A DNA stretch of 5,212 nucleotides from Bacteroidota bacterium (lineage in GTDB: Bacteria; Bacteroidota; Rhodothermia; Rhodothermales; UBA10348): NCBI GenBank assembly GCA_024640835.1, contig JAHEEH010000179.1:1-5212 (forward strand), given 5' to 3'. Position 1 is the stretch's first letter; every line of letters starts with the position of its first letter. Under the pieces are notes generated by a model. That model searched no databases and had not been told where the DNA came from. It was given only the letters and a program-made list of their open reading frames with translations. The translations under genes and the position numbers were made by a program. Positions 1-5,212 of the stretch are shown here, piece after piece.

Positions 1-80
1 CCAAGGGCGACCAGGCCGGCGGCCCAGTAGGGTGCCGCCGCGTCGTGGCGGAGACGTCTCGCTTCAAAGCCGTCGGTCAT
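1..80 (-). CDS. N-terminus of an unrecognised, possibly membrane protein (partial, runs off the left edge)
   Basis: Read leftwards from an ATG at 80-78, the sequence gives an open frame of 26 codons to the window edge. It begins MTDGFEARRLRHD and continues AAAPYWAAGLVALG. Third positions are mostly G or C, as in the neighbouring genes. The start is polar and arginine-rich and turns hydrophobic, which would suit a short cytoplasmic tail leading into a first membrane helix, but too little is visible to name a family. A perfect TATAAT lies about 28 bases upstream on the same strand, giving a leader of roughly 20 nt; no convincing Shine-Dalgarno is seen in it. The frame stays open further upstream, so an earlier start is not excluded, but that sequence does not look coding. 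The gene is divergent from the phosphatase gene. Confidence 0.5.
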   Translation of the reverse strand, partial: MTDGFEARRLRHDAAAPYWAAGLVAL

Positions 81-108
81 GAGTCCGGATCGCCGATGGA
101 TTAGGCAG

Positions 109-114
109 ATTATA
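109..114 (-). promoter_or_regulatory. Candidate -10 box (TATAAT) for the leftward partial gene
   Basis: The plus strand reads attata here, a perfect TATAAT on the minus strand, set in a locally AT-richer patch of an otherwise GC-rich region. Transcription would start near base 102, about 20 nt before the ATG at 80. No good -35 box is found at 16-18 bp; the best match is TTTCCC with a short 15-bp spacer. The call rests on the -10 match and its position in front of a plausible start codon. Confidence 0.45.
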
Positions 115-273
115 GGCCAACGAAGGCTGGGGAAACGCGTGCGTGCCCGTCCGGATGGAGAACCTCTCGCACTCGCGCGAGGAACCAGGTCCTCCCCTCG
201 GCGCCGCCTCGCATTCGACCCGGGCGCTCCGAGCTTCGATGGGCCTGCCGTGAAGACGATCGACCACCCGATC

Positions 274-307
274 CGGGGCGCCCGGCTCGATGCCGGGCAT
301 GGCCCCG
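274..307. repeat. Strong GC-rich hairpin (13 paired bases, one 3-nt bulge)
   Basis: Two nested perfect inverted repeats share one centre. The inner stem is GCCCGGC (280-286) pairing with GCCGGGC (292-298) around the loop TCGAT. The outer stem is CGGGGC (274-279) pairing with GCCCCG (302-307), with the bulge ATG at 299-301 on the right arm. All 13 pairs are Watson-Crick. No T-run follows on either strand, so it is not a classical intrinsic terminator. It may be a leader structure, a factor-assisted termination point or a protein-binding site; the sequence alone does not decide. Confidence 0.6.
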
Positions 308-327
308 CAACAGAAGGGGGGCATCCC

Positions 328-356
328 TTGCCTGTCCGATCCCGGTCCCGCATTAG
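328..356 (+). promoter_or_regulatory. Weak candidate promoter for the phosphatase gene
   Basis: TTGCCT (328-333, 4 of 6 to the -35 consensus) is separated by exactly 17 bp from CATTAG (351-356, 3 of 6 to the -10 consensus). Transcription would start near 363, giving a leader of about 14 nt to the GTG at 377 or 29 nt to the ATG at 392. The spacing is ideal but the boxes are poor, so this is a suggestion only. Confidence 0.25.
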
Positions 357-391
357 TTGGGCTCAGGACGTCCCCCGTGATTTCACCGCCG

Positions 392-2377
392 ATGGATTCG
401 CTGTCCGTTCGCCTGCTGCTTGCCGTCGCCATGGCCGGGCTGGCACTCCCTGCGCGGGCGGTGGCACAGGTTGACGGCCCCCTGCAGGGCGTGGTGACCC
501 TCACTGCCCGGGACATCGGGATCGATCGCGGGGAAGAGGCCAAGCACGTTGGTGGGCGCCTCCTCTTCTTCCTGGCCCGGTATCACGCGGGCGACGACCT
601 GGCCTGGGCCGATCCCGCGTTCTACGACGGGGACTGGGAGATCGCATCGCCGGGTCTCCGCTCGGACATTCTCCCCCGGCAGGGCTGGCCGGGTGTCGGC
701 TGGTTTCGGATCAGGCTGATCGTCGACGAATCCCTGCGGGATCGGGACATCGGTTTTGCGTTCACCCACGCGGGCGCCCTCGAAGCCTGGCTGGACGGGC
801 GCATGGTCTATCGGAGCGGTTCGGTCGGCTCGGCACCGGATACGGAGACTCCCTACCTGGACCGGGATCCGGTGACGCTCCCCGTCGAGCCCGGGCGAGA
901 GTACCTGCTGGCGCTGCGGTACTCCAACTTCGTCTCGGGCGGTTTCCGGTCCGACTGGACCTTTGCCGGGCCGGGCCTCTACTGGGGCGACCGGACGACC
1001 ATGATGCGGCACCGCGCCTTCGCCCGCTTCAACCAGGGCGCGTTCTCCGCCTTCTTCCTGGCTTTCGCCCTGCTATTTGGCCTGCTGTACGGTCTGTACC
1101 GGTCCGAGCGACTCTTCCTGTACCTGGCCGTGTCCCAGGGACTCACCGTTCCGTACGTGCTGATCGGGGGCCAGATTCCGTTCCTGCACGCGCCCGGGCT
1201 CGTGATGCCGCTGGCCGATCTATCGTTCACCTTCGCGGTGCTCGCGCTCCTGGCCGAGCTGATGGTGGTGTATGCCTTCTTCCATCCCGCGCGGCCGCGG
1301 CAGTTCTATCTCGTGGCCCTCGCCGGGATCGCCGCAGCCCTGGCGATCATGCTTCGGCTCGACCACGTCGTCTACTTCCTGGCCTTCGTCGTCGTCGTGA
1401 GCCTGGAGATGCTCCGGGTCGTGATCCTGGCCCTGTGGCGACGGAGACGATGGGCGTGGATCGTTGCCGTCGGCGTGGTGCCGGGCATCGTCATCGAGTT
1501 CTGGGACCTCTTCGAGAAGACGGGCCTCCTGTCGGCGCCGTGGACCGACACCCCGTTCAGTCCGGCGCTGATCAGCATGGTGTTCTTCTCGTGCGCGTTC
1601 TCCGCCTACGTCGGGGTGCGCTTCGCCGAAGCCCACCGGGGCCTGGTCGAGCTGGAGGCCGCGCGTCGGCTTCAGCTCTCGATGCTTCCGGAGAAGGTGC
1701 CCGAGCATCCGCTCGTGGAACTCGCCGCGTCCATGCAGACGGCAACCGAGGTGGGCGGCGACTACTACGATTTCGATCTCGAGGCGGACGGCACGCTGAC
1801 CATCGTCGTCGGTGATGCGACGGGCCACGGAACGAAGGCGGGGGTCCTGGTCACCGCCACGAAGAGCCTGTGGAGCGCGTTTTCGAGCGACTCCGACCTG
1901 GAGCAGGTGGTACACCGATCGAGCGACGCCATCCGGCGCATGGGACTGCCGAAGCTCTACATGGCGCTGGCGCTGGCGCGGCTCAGGGGTCACACGCTCG
2001 AGCTCGTTGGCGCGGGACTGCCTCCGGCCCTCGTGCACCGGGCCGCGACCGGCGAGGTCGAGGAGGTGCCGTTGAAGGGCATGCCGCTGGGTGGCCCGGG
2101 CCAGGTCCCGTACCGGAAGCAGGTGGTCGAGCTCCTCCCGGGAGATGCCGTTCTGTTCATGACCGACGGCTTTCTGGAGCGTTTCAGCAGGGGCGGCGAG
2201 ATGCTCGGATACGACCGGGTGGCGCCGGAATTCGCTGCCGTGGCCTCCAGTACCCCGGAAGGAATCATCGCGCATCTCATGGCGAGGTGCGACGAGTGGG
2301 GCGCCGGTCGCGCCCCGGACGACGACGTCACCTTCGTCGCCCTCAGGGTGAAGGGCGTCCCCGCCAGCCCGGCGTAG
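392..2377 (+). CDS. Periplasmic-sensor 7TM receptor with cytoplasmic SpoIIE/PP2C serine phosphatase domain
   Basis: Predicted transmembrane protein phosphatase of 661 residues. Seen in order: a signal-peptide-like start (1-25, ending ARAVA before Q26); a periplasmic domain (about 52-200) with the pattern WADPAFYDGDW...GWFRIRL...GALEAWLDG, resembling the beta-sandwich sugar-binding fold of glycoside hydrolase family 2; seven hydrophobic segments (about 216-236, 241-260, 270-297, 305-321, 326-349, 354-374, 392-412), as in 7TMR-DISM receptors; a short linker; and a SpoIIE-type PP2C domain (about 426-654). The phosphatase motifs are intact: EVGGDYYDF (453-461), GDATGHG (474-480), MTDGFLE (590-596) and DDDVT (643-647), which supply the metal-binding aspartates, so it should be active with Mn2+ or Mg2+. 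Family members usually dephosphorylate STAS-type anti-anti-sigma factors; none is nearby, so target and ligand are unknown. Start: ATG 392 was chosen because the signal peptide begins there. GTG 377 is in frame with AGGA 8 nt upstream and is a real alternative; ATG 290 adds 34 residues that look non-coding. Confidence 0.93.
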   Translation: MDSLSVRLLLAVAMAGLALPARAVAQVDGPLQGVVTLTARDIGIDRGEEAKHVGGRLLFFLARYHAGDDLAWADPAFYDGDWEIASPGLRSDILPRQGWPGVGWFRIRLIVDESLRDRDIGFAFTHAGALEAWLDGRMVYRSGSVGSAPDTETPYLDRDPVTLPVEPGREYLLALRYSNFVSGGFRSDWTFAGPGLYWGDRTTMMRHRAFARFNQGAFSAFFLAFALLFGLLYGLYRSERLFLYLAVSQGLTVPYVLIGGQIPFLHAPGLVMPLADLSFTFAVLALLAELMVVYAFFHPARPRQFYLVALAGIAAALAIMLRLDHVVYFLAFVVVVSLEMLRVVILALWRRRRWAWIVAVGVVPGIVIEFWDLFEKTGLLSAPWTDTPFSPALISMVFFSCAFSAYVGVRFAEAHRGLVELEAARRLQLSMLPEKVPEHPLVELAASMQTATEVGGDYYDFDLEADGTLTIVVGDATGHGTKAGVLVTATKSLWSAFSSDSDLEQVVHRSSDAIRRMGLPKLYMALALARLRGHTLELVGAGLPPALVHRAATGEVEEVPLKGMPLGGPGQVPYRKQVVELLPGDAVLFMTDGFLERFSRGGEMLGYDRVAPEFAAVASSTPEGIIAHLMARCDEWGAGRAPDDDVTFVALRVKGVPASPA

Positions 2378-2386
2378 CCGCTTCGA

Positions 2387-4471
2387 TCAGTTCGCCCCGG
2401 CCGGTCGCAGGATCAGGTTGTCGATGAAGAACTCCATCATCCGGTACGGATTGATCCCGGAGTGCCCGCGATCCGGCCCCACCTGCACGTCGAAGCTCTT
2501 GCCGGCCGCCTGCAGGGCCTGGATCAGCTGCATCGAGTTGTTCGGGTGCACGTTGTTGTCGGCGGTCCCGTAGTAGATCATGAGGCTTCCCCGGAGACTG
2601 TCCGCGTAGGTCATCGCGGAGCCCTCGTCATAGCCGGCCGCGTTGACCTGCGGCGTCCTCATGTAGCGCTCCGTGTAGATCGTGTCGTAGTGACGCCAGT
2701 CCGTGACGGCCGAAGCGGCCGACGCGGCCTGGAACACGTCCGGATGACGCAGGATGGCCATCGCCGAAGCGTACCCGCCGTACGATGTCCCGAAGATGCC
2801 GACGCGCGAGCTGTCCACGTACGGACGCCGGGCGAGCGCCTTTACACCCGCGGCCTGGTCATCGATCTCGACGGTGCCCAGTTTCTGGTAGATGGCGTCC
2901 AGGAACCGCTTGCCGCGGCCGGCCGCACTGCGGGAGTCCAGCGAGGCGATCAGGAAGCCGTACTCGGCGAGCGGGCTGGGAAGGCCGAACATCTCCCGGG
3001 CCCCGTTGGTCGCCGGGCCCGCATACACGCTGATGAGCAGGGGGTACGTCTTCGAGGGATCGAAGTCGGACGGCTTCGACAGCATGCCGTACAGTTCAGT
3101 CTCTCCGTCGGCCGCCGTGAAGGAAAAGAGCTCCACCGGCTCGAGGCCCAGCTCGCGCATTCCCGTGATGTCGCTGATCGCCAGCTCGGCGACGGCCGGG
3201 CCACGGACGTCCCAGAGCGTGGTGACCGGCGGATAGTCGTGCGCCTGGGCCACGTCCACGAAATGGCGTCCGTCGGGTGACATGCTGATCGTGTGGTTGA
3301 GCGATGGATCCGTGATGCGGGTATCGTGCTCCCCGTCGAGCCCCACGCGGTGCAGCTGCAGCTTCATCGGGTTGTCGCCGGAGCGCGCGGTGTACCACAG
3401 CACGCCTTCCGATTCGTCCACCAGCTCGATACCGGCCACCTCGAACTCGTGATCCGTCAACGGAGTCACCAGCGTGCCGTCGAGGTCGTACAGGTAGTAA
3501 TTGCTCCAGCCCGTGCGCTCGGACGCGAAGACGAACCTGTGGCCGTCCTCGAGGAATTCCATGGTCGGCGTATTGTCCACCCAGCTGTCGGGCCATTCGT
3601 CGCGGACCACCACGCGGCACGAGCCCGTCTGCGGACTGCAGGCGGCGATTTCCAGGATGTTCTGCCAGCGATTCGTCCGGTTGACCAGGATCTCGCTTCC
3701 ATCCGGTGTCCACGAGACGTTATAGACGTAGTGACCCACGACGTCGTCGGTCAGAGGCTGCCCGTCCCGGATGTCGATCCGCGTGGTCTCGCCGCTGGCG
3801 AGGTCATACGCGAACAGGTCCACCACCGGATTGGTCACGCCCGCCTTGGGGTAGGCTTCGATGTCGAGCGTGCTCTGCAGCTTGGTCTGGTCCATCTGGA
3901 GGTAGAAGTCCGGCACACCGCTCTCGTCGAAGCGATAGTAGGCCAGCTTCTCGCCGCCGGGCGACCACCACATGGCCGTCACCTGTCGAAGCTCCTCGCC
4001 GTAGACCCAGCTCGCCGAGCCGTTCCTGATCCGGGCCGCCCCATTGCCGTCGGAGGTCAGGGCCCGCTCGTTCGACCCGTCCAAGTTCGAAAGCCACAGG
4101 TTTCGATCGCGGTAGAACGCCTTGAGGGTACTGTCCGGTGAAACGGCCGACTCGTACTGCCTGCCACGCTCCGGGCCGCCTCTCCGGCGCCCGAACTCGG
4201 GCACCTCGCCCTCGATCTCCGAGGCCATCCTGGTGGAGAGGTCGTATCGCCACAGTTGCCCATCGCGTGCATACTCGAACGAGCGGCTGTCGTCGGCCCA
4301 CCGGACGTTCAGAGCGCCCGACCGGAAAGCGTCCTGCCGTGCCGCGCTCACACGCTCGAATTGCTCGTAGCCCGGCATCGACTTGATGCGGGACTGTGCG
4401 GAGGCGGTCATGGAGGCCAGCGTGAGGAGGCCGGCGAGCAGGAGGGAGGAGCGGACGGATCTGAAGGTCAT
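2387..4471 (-). CDS. Secreted S9 family peptidase, dipeptidyl-peptidase IV type
   Basis: Predicted exported serine exopeptidase that removes N-terminal dipeptides from peptides, likely for peptide nutrition. The product has 694 residues, close to the usual DPP-IV-family size. A signal peptide spans 1-25 (SLLLAGLLTLASMTASA, cleaved before Q26). The N-terminal beta-propeller (about 40-440) contains WVYGEEL (155-161); E159-E160 align with the double glutamate that anchors the substrate amino terminus in DPP IV, followed by WWSPGGEKLAYYRFDES. The alpha/beta-hydrolase domain (about 445-690) carries VYAGP (oxyanion-hole Tyr483), GTSYGGY (nucleophile Ser563), GTADNNVH (Asp638, Asn640) and DRGHS (His670). 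The Ser-Asp and Asp-His spacings of 75 and 32 residues match the family. ATG 4471 was chosen because the signal peptide starts there and a weak AGG lies 7 nt upstream; the frame runs open to 4696, but those 75 codons look non-coding and overlap the next gene. It converges on the phosphatase gene, with 9 bp between stops. Proline specificity is inferred from the family, not proven. Confidence 0.95.
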   Translation of the reverse strand: MTFRSVRSSLLLAGLLTLASMTASAQSRIKSMPGYEQFERVSAARQDAFRSGALNVRWADDSRSFEYARDGQLWRYDLSTRMASEIEGEVPEFGRRRGGPERGRQYESAVSPDSTLKAFYRDRNLWLSNLDGSNERALTSDGNGAARIRNGSASWVYGEELRQVTAMWWSPGGEKLAYYRFDESGVPDFYLQMDQTKLQSTLDIEAYPKAGVTNPVVDLFAYDLASGETTRIDIRDGQPLTDDVVGHYVYNVSWTPDGSEILVNRTNRWQNILEIAACSPQTGSCRVVVRDEWPDSWVDNTPTMEFLEDGHRFVFASERTGWSNYYLYDLDGTLVTPLTDHEFEVAGIELVDESEGVLWYTARSGDNPMKLQLHRVGLDGEHDTRITDPSLNHTISMSPDGRHFVDVAQAHDYPPVTTLWDVRGPAVAELAISDITGMRELGLEPVELFSFTAADGETELYGMLSKPSDFDPSKTYPLLISVYAGPATNGAREMFGLPSPLAEYGFLIASLDSRSAAGRGKRFLDAIYQKLGTVEIDDQAAGVKALARRPYVDSSRVGIFGTSYGGYASAMAILRHPDVFQAASAASAVTDWRHYDTIYTERYMRTPQVNAAGYDEGSAMTYADSLRGSLMIYYGTADNNVHPNNSMQLIQALQAAGKSFDVQVGPDRGHSGINPYRMMEFFIDNLILRPAGAN

Positions 4472-4625
4472 GGCGGAGCCTGTATCTGGAAGGGGTCCGA
4501 AGTGCGGGAAGATAGCCCCGGCGCTCCGATCGGTCGAGGCGCGAGAGACGCCTGCTTCCGGATAGGCGGTGCCCCAAGCGGTCGCTGGCGGGCCAGGATC
4601 CTGCCCTGCTGGCCTCGAGCCGGTC
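4472..4625. other. Intergenic region between the small right-hand gene and the peptidase
   Basis: This is 154 bp between two genes on the minus strand. Besides the promoter candidate it has two small inverted repeats: AGGCG-N7-CGCCT (4537-4553) and GGCCAG-N12-CTGGCC (4591-4614). The second lies about 12 bases downstream of the stop of the small gene, where a terminator would be expected, but no T-run follows it. The spacing and promoter suggest that the peptidase is transcribed on its own rather than as part of an operon. Confidence 0.45.
4509..4537 (-). promoter_or_regulatory. Candidate promoter for the S9 peptidase
   Basis: On the minus strand TCGACC (4537-4532, 4 of 6 to the -35 consensus) and TATCTT (4514-4509, 4 of 6 to the -10 consensus) are separated by exactly 17 bp. 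Transcription would start near 4502, leaving a leader of about 30 nt before the ATG at 4471. An 8-bp palindrome, CCGATCGG (4526-4533), overlaps the -35 end of the spacer and could be an operator or chance. Confidence 0.4.
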
Positions 4626-5024
4626 TCAGTCCCGTCCCGACATGATGGCACTACCCAGCAGGTAGAAGGCGGCCGTTGGCGCCCATCCGGCGACACCGGC
4701 GTGGGAGCCCAGTCTGGCGCCGAGAAATGGCCTCATGGTCGAGCGATCGTGGGCGTCCTCGACCCGGTCAAACAGGATGCCTGCGTCGAAGCCGAAGAGG
4801 TCCCGGTACATCCAGATGACCTGGAACGTGGAGTTCCTCACACGTCCGTCGCCCAGGGTCAGCGTTGCCTGCGCGTCAATGCTCGTGTCCCGGAGCCAGT
4901 ACCGGACTCGCGGACCAATCACCGGAATCCAGTCGGAGTACTCCGTATCGGGGTCCAGGCCTGCAATACCACCGACGGCCATGCGGGGCGTCACGTTCGG
5001 CATCAGCCCGGCCGTGACGGGCAC
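4626..5024 (-). CDS. Unrecognised small protein, possibly the C-terminal part of a beta-strand-rich envelope protein
   Basis: The frame has 132 codons from GTG 5024 to a TGA at 4628-4626. I do not recognise a family. Codon use fits the neighbours, and the product alternates polar and hydrophobic or aromatic residues in short blocks (PRVRYWLRD, DAQATLTLGDG, STFQVIWMYRD, FGFDAGILFDRV, MRPFLGARLG), as in membrane beta-strands, and ends in a hydrophobic stretch (APTAAFYLLGSAIM). There is no signal peptide, which is odd for such a protein and suggests that the front is missing. Start choice: GTG 5024 has AAGGA 10 nt upstream, rather far; in-frame ATGs at 5003 and 4982 have no ribosome site. Strand-like sequence (LKDKLTVPVTAGL) continues above the GTG to a TAG at 5057-5055, which also hints at truncation. 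It could be an intact small gene, a pseudogene remnant or a gene split by a sequencing error. Confidence 0.5.
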   Translation of the reverse strand: MPVTAGLMPNVTPRMAVGGIAGLDPDTEYSDWIPVIGPRVRYWLRDTSIDAQATLTLGDGRVRNSTFQVIWMYRDLFGFDAGILFDRVEDAHDRSTMRPFLGARLGSHAGVAGWAPTAAFYLLGSAIMSGRD

Positions 5025-5212
5025 CGTCAGCTTGTCCTTGAGCCTGACTCGCCGCTATTACCCCACGTTCGCCAGGGCGGTATCCGCAAGTACGCCGGAA
5101 ACGGGCCCCGCCAAGGAATTGCGGCTTGCCGGGAAGATGGTTCATTCGCTCTCATGGAACCGAAATCTCCGCTCAGGACGGCTAATAGATGCAGCCACCG
5201 TCCGAGCATGCG
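5025..5212 (-). pseudogene. Possible degraded upstream half of the small right-hand gene
   Basis: Reading the same minus-strand frame upstream of GTG 5024 gives RRVRLKDKLT, then two consecutive stops, TAG (5057-5055) and TAA (5060-5058). Beyond them are 27 open codons with mostly G or C third positions (ending LADTALANVG), and then a TGA at 5144-5142. Each tandem stop is one base from a tyrosine codon, which would restore a continuous strand-like sequence. This fits a decayed or mis-sequenced gene, but ordinary intergenic DNA is also possible. A hairpin-forming repeat (GGACGG at 5176-5181, CCGTCC at 5198-5203) lies near the window edge. No convincing promoter was found. Confidence 0.25.

Larger units (their letters stand above)
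81..391. other. Divergent intergenic region (about 310 bp)
   Basis: This stretch separates the leftward partial gene from the rightward phosphatase gene. It holds the TATAAT box (109-114), a long GC-rich hairpin (274-307), and a weak rightward promoter candidate (328-356). A small inverted repeat GAGGA-N6-TCCTC lies at 179-194. Open frames cross the region on both strands, but their products are rich in R, P, G and S and lack recognisable motifs, so they are treated as GC-driven chance frames. No tRNA or known riboswitch pattern was recognised. Confidence 0.6.

Noticed and set aside
377..386. GTGATTTCAC as a CRP-type operator
   Set aside because: The half-sites are separated by only 2 bases, not the 6 of a CRP site, and lie over the start region; a 4-bp inverted repeat is easily chance.
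290..391. Upstream ATGs at 290 and 299 as starts of the phosphatase
   Set aside because: They place 34 or 31 non-coding-looking residues before the signal peptide and lie inside the hairpin.
1220..2275. Long minus-strand open frame (351 codons) opposite the phosphatase gene
   Set aside because: The product is rich in R, H, E, G and P without motifs and lies opposite a gene with intact catalytic motifs. GC-rich genes commonly leave the opposite strand open.
2462..4141. Two long plus-strand open frames (2462-3280 and 3293-4141) opposite the peptidase
   Set aside because: Both are antisense to a clear DPP-IV-family gene, have low-complexity V/R/G/H-rich products and no recognisable domain.
4591..4614. 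GGCCAG-N12-CTGGCC as an intrinsic terminator of the small right-hand gene
   Set aside because: The position is right, but the 6-bp stem has a 12-nt loop and no T-run follows.
4472..4696. 75-codon N-terminal extension of the peptidase
   Set aside because: It would precede the signal peptide, overlap the end of the upstream gene and cover the candidate promoter; its composition (P, G, S, T, R) is not typical coding.
5027..5209. 60-codon minus-strand frame starting with a hydrophobic, signal-like stretch (MLGRWLHLLAVLSG) and ending 2 bp before GTG 5024
   Set aside because: It uses codons rare in the neighbouring genes (CTA, TTA), and the rest is W/P/S/R-rich without a pattern. No ribosome site can be assessed at the window edge.

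Overview
The window is GC-rich (roughly two thirds G+C by eye), with dense, intron-free genes that mostly use G- or C-ending codons, so it reads as bacterial chromosomal DNA. A secreted DPP-IV-type S9 peptidase, a periplasmic-sensor/7TM/SpoIIE phosphatase and a probable beta-barrel fragment point to a diderm (Gram-negative) bacterium with high G+C. Gemmatimonadota or Acidobacteriota would fit, but that is a guess from gene content; the window holds no marker gene.

Layout, left to right: (1) bases 1-80, minus strand, the first 26 codons of a gene that leaves the window, preceded by a perfect TATAAT box at 109-114; (2) 81-391, a divergent intergenic region with a strong GC-rich hairpin (274-307) and a weak candidate promoter for the next gene; (3) 392-2377, plus strand, a membrane receptor-like PP2C (SpoIIE-family) phosphatase; (4) 2387-4471, minus strand, a dipeptidyl-peptidase-IV-family serine peptidase, converging on the phosphatase gene with only 9 bp between stop codons; (5) 4472-4625, a short intergenic stretch with a candidate peptidase promoter; (6) 4626-5024, minus strand, a small unrecognised protein that looks like the C-terminal part of a beta-strand-rich envelope protein; (7) 5025-5212, sequence upstream of it with in-frame stops, possibly its degraded 5' half.

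The genes do not form one pathway. The phosphatase is an orphan signalling protein: none of its usual partners (anti-anti-sigma STAS protein, HPK-like anti-sigma kinase, sigma factor) is in view. The peptidase is a self-contained exported enzyme for peptide breakdown. No mobile element, CRISPR array, tRNA, rRNA or recognisable new system was found. The points most worth checking are the hairpin upstream of the phosphatase, the tandem in-frame stops before the small right-hand gene, and the start of the phosphatase.
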